From the NCBI GenBank assembly GCA_047030855.1, contig JBKYIJ010000003.1, positions 1 through 12,745 on the forward strand: a DNA stretch of 12,745 bases. Reading direction: 5' to 3'. Position numbers and translations under genes: made by a program. Shown piece by piece: positions 1-7,631 of the stretch. The number at the start of each line of letters is the position of its first letter. Within the stretch, counting starts at the first letter, position 1. The notes below the pieces were generated by a model. That model made no database searches. It saw only the letters and a program-made list of their open reading frames with translations, and was not told the DNA's origin. This DNA is from QVMM01 sp047030855 (GTDB taxonomy: Bacteria > Bacteroidota > Bacteroidia > Bacteroidales > Dysgonomonadaceae).

Positions 1-1
1 C

Positions 2-70
2 ATGGCGGGCGGCGGCGTTGCCCTTATCGGTGGCACCCTTGTACCTCTGCTTTCCGGCCTGTTCGGTTAA
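2..70 (+). CDS. Maff2-family ICE protein, C-terminal end only
   Basis: The frame entering the window reads as a glycine-rich hydrophobic tail (GGGVALIGGTLVPLLSGLFG) and stops at 68-70. Small Maff2-family membrane proteins sit directly before the VirB6-like gene in Tn1549-type elements and are thought to act like small pilin or pore subunits; the glycine-rich end and the position agree with that. The start lies outside the window. The ATG at 2 is probably an internal methionine. The family call rests on a short tail and on context. Confidence 0.6.
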   Translation: MAGGGVALIGGTLVPLLSGLFG

Positions 71-86
71 GCGGCGGGGTTAGCCT

Positions 87-956
87 ATGCAGAGCATACT
101 TGACGCGATTAACGAATGGATAAAGGAAATCCTCATTGGAGCCATTAACGGTAATCTGTCAACTATGTTCGGGGACGTAAACGAAAAAGTCGGAACTATC
201 GCCGCAGAGGTAGGACAAACCCCGCAGGGGTGGAACGCAGGCATATTTTCCATGATACAGAGTTTGTCGGAAAATGTGATTGTACCCATTGCGGGGCTTG
301 TCATTACCTACGTTCTATGCGTGGAGCTTATCAGCATGGTAACGGAAAAGAACAATATGCACGATATTGACACGTTCATGTTCTTTAAGTGGTTTTTCAA
401 GGCGTGGGTAGCGGTGTATCTCGTTACCCACACCTTTACTATCACTATGGCGGTGTTCGATATGGCGCAGCACGTTGTTTCCGGCGCAGCGGGCGTGATC
501 GGCGGCAATACGAATATCGACGTTGACGCCGCCCTCTCGTCCATGCAAGCCGGACTTGACGCTATGGAAATCCCCGAACTGCTTTTGCTCGTTATGGAAA
601 CAAGCCTTGTGAGCCTTTGCATGAAAATCATGTCGGTGCTTATCACGGTTATCCTGTACGGCAGAATGATAGAAATTTACCTTTACTGTTCGGTATCGCC
701 TATCCCGTTTGCAACTATGACCAACAGAGAGTGGGGGCAGATAGGCAACAACTACTTAAAAGCCCTGTTCGCCCTCGGTTTTCAAGGCTTCCTCATAATG
801 ATATGCGTCGGCATTTATGCGGTTTTGGTTGGCAGCATGATTGTAGCGGACAACCTGCACAGCGCGATTTTCTCCCTTGCAGCCTACACCGTGATTTTGT
901 GCTTCTCCCTATTCAAAACAGGCGCACTTGCGAAGTCAATATTTAACGCCCATTAA
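87..956 (+). CDS. VirB6/TrbL-like conjugal transfer membrane protein
   Basis: A 289-residue polytopic membrane protein. Hydrophobic segments lie at roughly residues 62-83, 100-122, 170-200, 222-250 and 255-282, after an amphipathic N-terminus. Its size, its topology and its place between the Maff2-type gene and PrgI match the VirB6/TrbL-like inner-membrane channel component of Gram-positive type IV secretion in Tn1549-type ICEs. In that role it would form part of the conduit that passes the relaxase-DNA complex across the membrane. The gene follows the Maff2 stop by 16 bases with only a weak ribosome binding site (GGGG about 10 bases upstream), so translation may be coupled. It is intact, unlike its neighbours downstream. 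The family call is from context and overall character; no diagnostic motif is visible. Confidence 0.78.
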   Translation: MQSILDAINEWIKEILIGAINGNLSTMFGDVNEKVGTIAAEVGQTPQGWNAGIFSMIQSLSENVIVPIAGLVITYVLCVELISMVTEKNNMHDIDTFMFFKWFFKAWVAVYLVTHTFTITMAVFDMAQHVVSGAAGVIGGNTNIDVDAALSSMQAGLDAMEIPELLLLVMETSLVSLCMKIMSVLITVILYGRMIEIYLYCSVSPIPFATMTNREWGQIGNNYLKALFALGFQGFLIMICVGIYAVLVGSMIVADNLHSAIFSLAAYTVILCFSLFKTGALAKSIFNAH

Positions 957-980
957 AGACCGAAAGGAGGAGGTTTTCAC

Positions 981-1295
981 TTGGCGTATGTACCCGTACC
1001 CAAAGACTTATCAAAAATCAAAACGAAAGTCGCTTTTAATCTGACAAAGCGGCAGATTATATGTTTTGCGGCAGCCCTCGCTATGGGACTACCGCTTTTC
1101 TTTTTGCTCAAAGACAGCGCGGGAACAAGCATGGCGGCATTTGCAATGATTGTCGTTATGCTTCCCTGCTTCCTCTTGGCAATGTATGAAAAACACGGGC
1201 AGCCCCTTGAAATCGTGATAAAGAACGTCATTCAGACAAAGTTTATCCGACCAAAGGAACGCCCCTATCAGACGGAAAATTTTATGCCGTCATAG
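981..1295 (+). CDS. PrgI-family conjugal transfer protein, probably 3'-frameshifted
   Basis: The protein begins MAYVPVPKDLSKIKTKVAF, the usual opening of PrgI-family proteins. Two membrane segments follow (about residues 27-42 and 50-68), then the typical MYEKHGQPLE and RPYQTENF motifs. PrgI is a small membrane subunit of the Gram-positive conjugation channel, always placed before VirB4. The start is TTG at 981, chosen because a strong AAAGGAGGAGG lies at 963-973. As read, the protein ends at residue 104 with MPS. In the next frame the sequence continues YAVIEKQRKLEKEV, which looks like the normal PrgI continuation. One base has therefore probably been lost from the T-run at 1280-1283. The restored frame stays open into VirB4, so the true PrgI stop is uncertain. 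Confidence 0.85.
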   Translation: MAYVPVPKDLSKIKTKVAFNLTKRQIICFAAALAMGLPLFFLLKDSAGTSMAAFAMIVVMLPCFLLAMYEKHGQPLEIVIKNVIQTKFIRPKERPYQTENFMPS

Positions 1296-1378
1296 AAAAA
1301 CAACGAAAACTGGAAAAGGAGGTATCGGCTATTGTCAATGGCAGAACGAAAAACCATGACCCGCGCGGTAAAAATCCC

Positions 1379-3746
1379 GTGAAGCGTAAGCTGACCCGCG
1401 CAGAAAAGAAAGAAATCGCCGCCGTGATACAGGCGGCAAAGGGCGACGGGAAGCCCCGCACCGCACAACAGACCATTCCCTACTTGCAGATGTACCCGGA
1501 CGGGATTTGCAGGGTAACGGAAAAGAAATACAGTAAAAGCCTTGTCTTTGAAGATATTAACTATCAGCTTGCACAGGCAGACGATAAGACAGCCATTTTT
1601 GAAAACTGGTGCGATTTTCTCAACTACTTTGACGCTTCCGTTTCGGTGCAGCTCTCTTTCATCAATCAGGGTGCAAGAAAGGAAAAGGCACAGGCGGCTA
1701 TCGAAATTCCGGCGCAGGACGACGCTTTTAACTCTATCCGCAGGAGTACGCGGATATGCTTAAAAATCAGCTTGAAAAAGGCAACAACGGACTGGAAAAG
1801 TGCAAGTACATTACCTTTTCCATTGAAGCGGACAATCTTGCGGCGGCAAAAGCCCGCCTTTCCCGTATCGAAACCGACGTACTCAATAATTTTAAGGTGC
1901 TTGGTGTAACCGCCCGCCCCATGAACGGACAGGAACGCTTGAACGTACTGCATGGGATTTTCCACCCGGAGGGCGAGCCGTTCCGTTTCTCTTGGGACTG
2001 GCTTGTACCGTCCGGGCTTACCACAAAGGACTTTATCGCCCCGTCCTCGTTCCGCTTTGGCGACGGCAGGACGTTTCGCATGGGGCGCAAGCTCGGTGCT
2101 GTTAGCTTCCTTGAAATCCTTGCGCCGGAGCTGAACGACCGTATGCTTTCGGACATTCTCGACCTTGAAAACGGAATTATCGTCAATCTGCATATCCGCA
2201 GTATCGACCAGAGCGAAGCAATCAAGACTATCAAGCGCAAAATTACCGACCTCGACAAGATGAAGATTGAGGAACAGAAAAAGGCGGTACGCAGCGGGTA
2301 CGATATGGATATAATTCCGTCCGACCTTGCCACGTTCGGCAGCGAAGCGAAAAATCTCTTGCAGGATTTACAGAGCAGAAATGAAAGAATGTTTCTGCTG
2401 ACGTTCCTTGTGGTAAACATGGCAGACACGAAGCGGAAACTGGATAATGACATCTTTGCTACGGCGGGCTTTGCACAGAAAAACAACTGCGCTCTGACCC
2501 GCCTTGACTATTTGCAGGAAGCGGGCTTTATGTCCTCTATTCCTCTTGGGGAGAACCTTATCCCCATTCAAAGAGGGCTTACGACCAGTAGCACCGCTAT
2601 TTTTATCCCGTTCATCACGCAGGAGCTTTTCCAAAGGGGTGCAGCCCTTTACTACGGCTTAAATGCCCTTAGTAACAACATGATACTCTGCGACCGCAAG
2701 CAACTGAAAAATCCCAACGGGCTTATTCTTGGAACACCGGGAAGCGGTAAATCCTTTGCGGCAAAACGGGAAATGACAAACGCCTTTCTCATTACCGACG
2801 ACGATATTATTATCTGCGACCCGGAAGCAGAATATTTTTCCCTTGTGCAGCGTTTGGGCGGGCAAGTGATACGTCTGTCGCCTGCCGGAAAAGGCATGGA
2901 CGGCAAGCCCCAGTATGTGAACCCTATGGATATTAACCTCAACTACTCCGAGGACGACAACCCGCTTGCCTTGAAATCCGACTTTATCCTTTCCCTCTGC
3001 GAGCTTGTTATCGGCGGCAAAGAGGGCTTGCAGCCCGTGGAAAAGACCGTCATTGACCGCGCCGTTAGGAATGTGTACCGACCTTTCCTTGCAGACCCCG
3101 ACCCGGCAAAAATGCCGATTTTGGGCGACCTCTACAACGAACTGCTGAAACAGCCGGAGCCGGAAGCTGCCCGCATTGCGGCGGCATTGGAGCTTTATGT
3201 TTCCGGCTCTCTGAACGTCTTTAACCACCGTACCAACGTGGAGCTTTCAAACCGTCTTGTCTGCTTTGATATTAAGCAGCTTGGAAAGCAGCTCAAAAAA
3301 ATTAGGTATGCTCATTGTGCAAGACCAGGTGTGGAACCGCGTGACCGTCAACCGCGCCGAGAAAAAGGCAACCCGTTACTATATGGACGAATTTCATTTG
3401 CTTTTGAAAGAGGAACAGACCGCAGCCTATTCTGTGGAGATTTGGAAGCGTTTTCGTAAATGGGGCGGCATACCGACGGCTATCACACAGAACGTCAAAG
3501 ACCTTTTTAAGCAGCCGCGAAGTCGAGAATATCTTTGAAAACTCCGATTTTGTCCTCATGCTCAATCAGGCACAGGGCGACCGGGCTATCCTTGCAAAGC
3601 AGCTTAACATCTCCCCGCAGCAGATGAAGTATGTAACCCACACCGAAGCGGGCGAGGGGCTTATCTTTTACGGGAATGTGGTGCTGCCGTTCATTGACCG
3701 CTTCCCGACGGACACCGAGCTTTACTGTCTGCGAGTGAAGCACTAA
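1379..3746 (+). pseudogene. virB4: VirB4/TraE-family conjugation ATPase, three frameshifts
   Basis: VirB4 is the ATPase that powers type IV secretion at the inner face of the membrane. Here it lies in four frame pieces. 1379-1740 carries the N-terminus (KRKLTRAEKKEIAAVI). 1741-3298 carries the central domain and Walker A (GTPGSGKS, 2731-2754). 3299-3508 carries Walker B (YYMDEFH; the acidic pair at 3386-3391) and EIWKRFRKWGG. 3515-3746 carries ENSDFVLMLNQ and the C-terminus. The joins are a missing base near 1738-1741, an extra A in the A-run 3295-3301, and an extra T in the T-run 3504-3508. Removing them restores continuous family sequence of nearly 790 residues. The last family-like residues are TELYCL (about 3731); RVKH and a stop then replace the usual tail because foreign DNA is joined here. 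The GTG start at 1379 is weakly supported; a better-placed AAGGAGG at 1316-1322 suggests initiation near 1331. Confidence 0.85.
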
Positions 3747-4087
3747 CCCTGTTTGGATGGGCACTGGCTTGTGGAATCGTTTTGTTAGCATTTGAAAGCA
3801 TTTCTATTTTCCTGTGTGTTATCATTCAAAATATAGGGGTTGTAACTGGAATTTGCTGCTTATATGTATTCAGCGGAGCGTCTGTTTATTTAATGCTATG
3901 GAGTAATATGGACGCGGCTTCAATACCTTTGAAAATTTTTGTGTATGGAAATCCTATGTACTATTGGATGAATTTTTGTTCTTGCCGCACAATGGGGATT
4001 ATCGAACATTTACCATTTTATTTCATGGGGGGCATTTTGCTTTTGATTGTCGGCGGCATTGCTATGAGTAAGAAAGAAATCAAGTAA
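3728..4087 (+). pseudogene. ABC-2 permease, lantibiotic immunity (MutG/NisG-like), 3' fragment
   Basis: The open frame begins inside the last VirB4 codons, reads SEALTLFGWALACGIVLL, and ends at the TAA at 4085-4087. It has about 118 residues with three strongly hydrophobic segments (near 3750-3835, 3840-3900 and 3995-4070) and the ending GGIAMSKKEIK. This resembles the C-terminal half of ABC-2 permeases of the MutG/EpiG/NisG type, which with partner subunits expel lantibiotics from the producer's membrane. About half of the gene, with its start, is missing, so it should not be functional. Base composition is clearly more AT-rich than the ICE genes before it, which marks a separate origin. The following kinase gene supports the lantibiotic assignment. 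A different ABC-2 permease subfamily is possible. Confidence 0.55.
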
Positions 4088-4104
4088 AAACAAGGAGGTA
4101 GAAT

Positions 4105-5020
4105 ATGGGTTGGGCGATTCTGTTTCTTGTTCTAGTAGTATTGGTCATTATCCTTTCAATTTCTTTAATTAACTGGAAAATGCAGATACACAAAGTGAAC
4201 GTCCAACTAAATGCTATTCTGAATGGAGAAACGAAAAAGTTAGTTACAATATCTTTAACTGATAGGCGGTTGGAGCATTTAGTGGAAATCATAAATCAAA
4301 TCGTATCAAAAGATAACATTTATCTGGGAGAAATCCGAAAAAGGAGGATGAACTTAAAGAGAATATTTCTTGCCTTTCTCACGATTTACGGACACCACTA
4401 ACTTCTATTCGCGGATATTTGCAGCTTTTATCAAGTGCGCCGGACGAAAAAAGACAAGAATATATTTCAGCATTATCAGGAAAAGCCTTGAGATTAGAAC
4501 GTCTCATAGACGACTTTTATCAAATCTCTCTTTTGGAAGCAGGACAATATCCATTTTATTATGGAAAAGTTGAATTATGCTCATTGCTTACCGAAATCCT
4601 GTTGGACAACTATTCGACTTTCAGTGTTAATGGAATTGAACCGCAAATAGAAATACCTGATGTGAATATTTATCTTAATGCTGATAGAAAAGCGTGTATT
4701 CGCATTATACAGAATCTTATATTCAATGCGATAACTTCCACTACAAGTAATGTTGTAGTTCAGCTAATTTATAATACAGATTCTGTTCAACTGTGTATCA
4801 AAAATCCTATTGCAACTATTCCTACAGAAGAATATTCAAAATTGTTGGAGCGCTTTTATGTGGCAGATATTTCAAGGAGTAACGGTACATCTGGACAGGG
4901 ACTTTATATTGTAAAAAAGCTGTTGCTGTTGATGAATTGCAAAAATCCAATAATTGAGATACAAGACCATATTTTTAAGATTACGATTGATTTTTCTCCC
5001 TTACTCATAAAAAAAATAAT
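4105..5020 (+). pseudogene. Sensor histidine kinase (lantibiotic-type), frameshifted
   Basis: AAGGAGG at 4092-4098 precedes ATG 4105. One N-terminal membrane helix (residues 3-22) is followed by a linker and the dimerisation box SHDLRTPLTS, with the phosphorylated His at 4380-4382, then an N-box (NLIFNAITST) and a G-box (SGQGLYIVKKLL). This is a membrane sensor kinase of about 300 residues, similar to those that sit beside lantibiotic immunity transporters. A single base is missing near 4340-4346 (AAAAAGGAGG), which splits the membrane part (4105-4401) from the catalytic part (frame from 4344). Restoring it gives LGEIRK-EDELKENISCLSHDL. Family-like sequence ends near FSPLL (about 5003); beyond that the frame drifts through a junction into the insertion sequence and stops at 5234. 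No response regulator gene is present in the window. Confidence 0.78.
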
Positions 5021-5076
5021 CTGCCGGACGACGGCAAAAGAAAAAAAAGCCGTCGCAGAGCAGAAGCATTTTGATA
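5012..5076 (+). other. Basic C-terminal stub of an unknown ICE gene
   Basis: Between the AT-rich kinase and the insertion sequence lies a short GC-richer patch. In one frame it encodes LPDDGKRKKSRRRAEAF and stops at 5072-5074. The strong shift in composition and the lysine/arginine-rich tail look like the end of a larger DNA-handling ICE protein left behind by a deletion. Which gene it came from cannot be told. Confidence 0.3.
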
Positions 5077-5096
5077 TGTACCCAGAATTCTGGACA
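5077..5096 (+). repeat. Left terminal inverted repeat of the IS
   Basis: It begins TGTACCC and contains CTGGACA at its inner end. Against the reverse complement of 6520-6539, positions 1-7, 12 and 14-20 match. Confidence 0.8.
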
Positions 5097-5108
5097 CATA
5101 TTTATAAG

Positions 5109-5921
5109 TTAGGCGGACATCATGGATGCTTCTCTGTATTTTACAGGAGGCATCCATTTTGTTTTTGCCTGGATTCGTTTGCTATTATAGTAATCAATAT
5201 ATTCATCAATAGCAATTGCAAATTCTTCAAATGATGTATAATCTTTTTCAAAACCATAATACAGTTCTGTTTTTATTCTTCCAAAGAATGTTTCCATGAT
5301 GCAATTATCGTAGCAATTCCCCTTTCTAGACATAGATTGAATTATTCCATGTTCTTTCAAACGATTTCGATAATAAGCATGTTGATATTGCCATCCTTGA
5401 TCAGAGTGCAAAATTAAACCGTTTACAGAAGAATACTTATCAAAGGCTTTATCAAGCATTCTTTTTATTTGTTCTAAATTAGGACTTAGCGCTAAATCAT
5501 ATGAAATAATCTCATTTGTATTCATATCCAAAATAGGAGAAAGATAGCATTTTCCCCACGAAAAATTAAATTGGGATACATCTGTTGTCCACTTTTGCAG
5601 AGGTAAAGTAGTTGAAAAATTTCTATTAATTACATTGTCGGCTACTTTCCCAACTTCACCTTTATAAGAATGATATTTTTCTTTTGGACGTTTTCCAAAT
5701 AATCCAGCGTCATGCATAAGACGTTGAACTCTCTTATGATTTACGTTGTAGCCACGATTTTTTAATTCCATATAAACTCTGCGTACCCCATATCTGCCTT
5801 TGTTTTCTACGAATATTTTTTTAATAACTAGAAGTAATTCTTCATTTCGTATAGCAACTGGATCTGTTTTATTAATTTCAAAATAGTATGTAGAACGCGC
5901 CATATTCATAGCCTTTAACAA
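5109..5921 (-). CDS. IS3-family transposase OrfB (DDE integrase domain)
   Basis: OrfB carries the catalytic core of the transposase. An HTH_21-like segment (ENKGRYGVRRVYMELKNRGY) is followed by the retroviral integrase-type fold with the DDE triad: Asp in KWTTDVSQF, Asp in LILHSDQGWQY, and Glu in IMETFFGRIKTE. It should act as an OrfAB fusion made by -1 frameshifting. On the minus strand a GCG AAA AAG context lies in the overlap (about 5963-5971), and slipping there joins LLKAKK to AAIIKELKEKGYLL. The TTG at 5921 is only the first start-like codon in frame and probably not a real start. The product cuts and joins the element's ends. Confidence 0.92.
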   Translation of the reverse strand: MLKAMNMARSTYYFEINKTDPVAIRNEELLLVIKKIFVENKGRYGVRRVYMELKNRGYNVNHKRVQRLMHDAGLFGKRPKEKYHSYKGEVGKVADNVINRNFSTTLPLQKWTTDVSQFNFSWGKCYLSPILDMNTNEIISYDLALSPNLEQIKRMLDKAFDKYSSVNGLILHSDQGWQYQHAYYRNRLKEHGIIQSMSRKGNCYDNCIMETFFGRIKTELYYGFEKDYTSFEEFAIAIDEYIDYYNSKRIQAKTKWMPPVKYREASMMSA

Positions 5922-6498
5922 GTGTTTTAACAGATATCCTTTTTCTTTGAGTTCTTTGATGATTGCTGCTTTTTCGCCTTGAGTAGCGCAGCTTCCTTTC
6001 TTCTCTCAAGGCGATCTCTTTTTTTATTGCTTCATTTTCTGCTTTAATATAAGTAATTTCAGCTCGTAAACGAATCAGTTCTTCATATTCAGACTCATTT
6101 AATTTACGTGGATTATTTATGTTCATTTTTTTCATTGCGGACTCCTTTGGTTTTCGCCCTTTTCTTCGGCCTACAAGTCCATTATAACCCCATATTTTAT
6201 ATTTGCGAATCCATTGAGCAAGTAATCCACTGTTTATACCCACAGTATAAGCAACTGAAGTAATAGTATCTCCAGCTATAACTCGTGCAACAAGTTCATA
6301 TTTTTCCTCTGGAGACCACTTTTTATTTGTACCATAGTGTTTTAAACAATCAGAAGTATTTGATTCTTCCAAATGATGCCATCTGACAATCATGTCATGA
6401 AAATTTTTTAGATTTATTATATCATTGGGTGCATCAATCCATTTTCCTTGGCGATACAATTCAACAGCTTTTTTCTTAAATTCGTAAGTATAACGCAT
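5878..6498 (-). CDS. IS3-family transposase OrfA (HTH), probable 3' frameshift
   Basis: The start is the ATG at 6498, giving MRYTYEFKKKAVELYRQG, with AAAGGGG at 6506-6512 upstream. Two helix-turn-helix modules (about residues 1-60 and 65-125, the latter SVAYTVGINSGLLAQWIRKY) bind the element's ends, followed by a C-terminal coiled coil (NESEYEELIRLRAEITYIKA). After ALREE the frame looks wrong: it reads RKLRYSRRK, whereas adding one A to the A-run (plus-strand T-run 5997-5999) gives KEAALLKAKKQQSSK, ending at a TAA at 5927-5929, which is typical of OrfA. With the base missing, the normal slippery site is out of frame. Either the copy is inactive or the base is a sequencing error. Confidence 0.88.
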   Translation of the reverse strand: MRYTYEFKKKAVELYRQGKWIDAPNDIINLKNFHDMIVRWHHLEESNTSDCLKHYGTNKKWSPEEKYELVARVIAGDTITSVAYTVGINSGLLAQWIRKYKIWGYNGLVGRRKGRKPKESAMKKMNINNPRKLNESEYEELIRLRAEITYIKAENEAIKKEIALREERKLRYSRRKSSNHQRTQRKRISVKTLVKGYEYGAFYILF

Positions 6499-6519
6499 AA
6501 AAATACCCCTTTCACTGGA

Positions 6520-6539
6520 TGTCCAGTAAAAGGGGTACA
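6520..6539 (-). repeat. Right terminal inverted repeat of the IS
   Basis: Read on the minus strand it begins TGTACCCC and contains CTGGACA, matching the left end at 15 of 20 positions. It lies just upstream of the orfA ribosome binding site. Confidence 0.8.
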
Positions 6540-6566
6540 TATCATTTTCACGCGCCTACTATTTTT

Positions 6567-6605
6567 CGGCGGCTTTGATTTTCAGAGCCGCCGTTTCTTT
6601 TTGCC
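6567..6605 (+). terminator. Rho-independent terminator
   Basis: An 8-bp GC-rich stem (CGGCGGCT 6567-6574 with AGCCGCCG 6586-6593) and an 11-base loop are followed by TTTCTTTTT. It would end transcription arriving from the transfer genes before the regulatory module. Confidence 0.8.
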
Positions 6606-6631
6606 TATCAGAAACCTACGACGACCCTAAA

Positions 6632-6672
6632 CCATGTAAAAGACATGGCGGCTTTAGGAGGGAACCGCCATG
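6632..6672 (+). promoter_or_regulatory. Two competing hairpins at a small-ORF start
   Basis: CCATGT (6632-6637) can pair with ACATGG (6643-6648). CATGGCGG (6644-6651) can instead pair perfectly with CCGCCATG (6665-6672). The two pairings share bases and exclude each other. In the second, the ribosome binding site AGGAGGG (6656-6662) sits in the loop and the ATG at 6670 is buried in the stem. This is the layout of a translational switch; the pairing is seen in the sequence, the function is inferred. Confidence 0.6.
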
Positions 6673-6780
6673 AGCTATAAACTGTATCGACAAATTCTTA
6701 CATTCTTTGACTTATCAAAAAAAGCCCGACCACCGCCGGGGACATTTCTACCCTTGAATATGAACTGTCAAATCATCTGA
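6670..6780 (+). CDS. Small leader ORF, 36 codons
   Basis: It starts MSYKLYRQILTFFDLSKK after a good AGGAGGG and ends at 6778-6780. It stands between two terminators, ahead of the sigma-like gene. If one A is restored to the A-run at 6717-6723, the frame changes to KKSPTTAGDISTLEYELSNH and stays open through the second terminator into the sigma-like gene. The peptide may therefore be frameshifted and natively longer. I do not recognise it. Its position suggests a leader peptide or a small regulator in the attenuation region. Confidence 0.45.
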   Translation: MSYKLYRQILTFFDLSKKARPPPGTFLPLNMNCQII

Positions 6781-6799
6781 ATACTTTTTACTATACTTA

Positions 6800-6841
6800 T
6801 GCGCCTGTCCGGGCTTTTCGGACAGGCGCATTTTGCTTTTT
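6800..6841 (+). terminator. Strong Rho-independent terminator ahead of the sigma-like gene
   Basis: A perfect 11-bp stem (TGCGCCTGTCC 6800-6810 with GGACAGGCGCA 6820-6830) and a 9-base loop are followed by TTTTGCTTTTT. It lies 119 bases before the sigma-like gene, so it could act as an attenuator for the regulation/excision operon. Nothing else gene-like is seen in 6842-6959. Confidence 0.85.
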
Positions 6842-6959
6842 CAAAAATTTTTTGAAAAAGTTTGCTCCCCAGTTGGCAAAATCTTTCGCGCGTCCGTCGA
6901 GGGTTTGCGAAAGGGGAGAAATAAACCTGCCCCCACCGGGTACGAAAGGGGGTGAGAAT

Positions 6960-7382
6960 ATGGAACCTAATCGCATTGAATGGCAGAAACGCTGCACATT
7001 CAACGGCTTTTGCAAAGCGGTATTGAGGAATGAAGCTATCGACGCTATCCGAGAAAGAAAGTATCGGAAAAAGCATGAAGTCACTTTTTCAGACCTGTCG
7101 CCACAGGAAGAAAATCAGCTTTACACTTGCGACAAGTATTTTGTAAATGATGAAGCTGAAAAATCTTTCTTTGTCGCTGGGAAAGAAATTACGGCGAAAC
7201 AGCTTGCCGACGCGCTTCACTCTTTGCCGGAAGAAAAGCGTCAAGCTGTACTGTTGTATTACTTCTTTGATATGAAAGACGCAGAAATCGCGGAGCTGAT
7301 GAAGATACCGCGCAGCACAGTACAATTTCGACGGACAAGCTCTTTTGAGCTGTTAAAAAGATTTTTGGAGGAAAGCCGATGA
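6960..7382 (+). CDS. Sigma-70-like transcription factor of the ICE
   Basis: A protein of 140 residues. The ATG at 6960 is chosen because AAAGGGGGTG (6945-6954) lies at the right distance and the protein then starts MEPNRIEWQKR; the frame is open further upstream but without a better start. Residues 21-45 (VLRNEAIDAIRERKYRKKHE) resemble the region-2-like part, and residues 88-135 (LPEEKRQAVLLYYFFDMKDAEIAELMKIPRSTVQ) form a region 4 helix-turn-helix that would contact -35 elements. Such genes sit beside the helix-turn-helix and xis/int genes in Tn916/Tn1549-type elements, where they are thought to steer expression of the excision and transfer genes. Its stop overlaps the next start (ATGA at 7379-7382), which implies translational coupling. 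Confidence 0.82.
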   Translation: MEPNRIEWQKRCTFNGFCKAVLRNEAIDAIRERKYRKKHEVTFSDLSPQEENQLYTCDKYFVNDEAEKSFFVAGKEITAKQLADALHSLPEEKRQAVLLYYFFDMKDAEIAELMKIPRSTVQFRRTSSFELLKRFLEESR

Positions 7383-7630
7383 ATGAACCGATTAGCAACA
7401 ATCCCGACGAACGCGGCTTATTGCCTTACCCGGTTATTTTAGCCGCAACAAAGGGCGACCCCGAAGCAATGAAAATCGTTGTGCAGCACTACGCAAGCTA
7501 CATAGCCTACCTGTCTACCCGTAAAGTGCGTGATGAATACGGCAATGTTTATTACGGCATAGACGAGGATATGCGCGACCGGCTGCAAGCGAAGCTCATG
7601 CGGGCTGTTCTGGACTATAAGATAGACTGA
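7379..7630 (+). CDS. Helix-turn-helix (HTH_16-type) conjugative transposon protein
   Basis: A protein of 83 residues, preceded by GGAGG at 7366-7370 and overlapping the sigma-like gene by four bases. The core LPYPVILAATKGDPEAMKIVVQHY, followed by a middle segment YIAYLSTRK and an end RLQAKLMRAVLDYKID, is typical of the small HTH_16-type proteins found after the sigma-like gene in Tn916-family ICEs. They are thought to work with the sigma-like partner as a pair, together resembling one split sigma factor. Intact. A perfect hairpin starts right after its stop (7632-7676). Confidence 0.85.
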   Translation: MNEPISNNPDERGLLPYPVILAATKGDPEAMKIVVQHYASYIAYLSTRKVRDEYGNVYYGIDEDMRDRLQAKLMRAVLDYKID

Positions 7631-7631
7631 C

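Larger units (their letters stand above)
5077..6539 (-). mobile_element. IS3-family (IS150-like) insertion sequence
   Basis: The element is 1463 bases, with transposase genes orfA and orfB on the minus strand and imperfect terminal inverted repeats starting TGTACCC at both ends and sharing TGGACA (15 of 20 positions match). It begins TG and ends CA, as IS3-family elements do. Length, double-ORF layout and the DDE transposase agree. The 3-base flanks differ (ATA on the left, TAT on the right), so no target duplication is visible; the flanks may have been rearranged after insertion. Confidence 0.9.

Noticed and set aside
617..946. 109-codon ORF overlapping the VirB6-like gene in another frame
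   Set aside because: Composition is like out-of-frame sequence and the VirB6-like frame is clearly the coding one.
1767..2486. Long minus-strand ORFs opposite VirB4 (up to 239 codons)
   Set aside because: They are shadows of VirB4 coding, rich in Ser/Arg, with no start signals or family features.
3290..3310. Programmed frameshifting in VirB4 at the A-run
   Set aside because: The change needed is removal of one base, relatives encode VirB4 in a single frame, and two other frameshifts occur in the same gene; error or decay is simpler.
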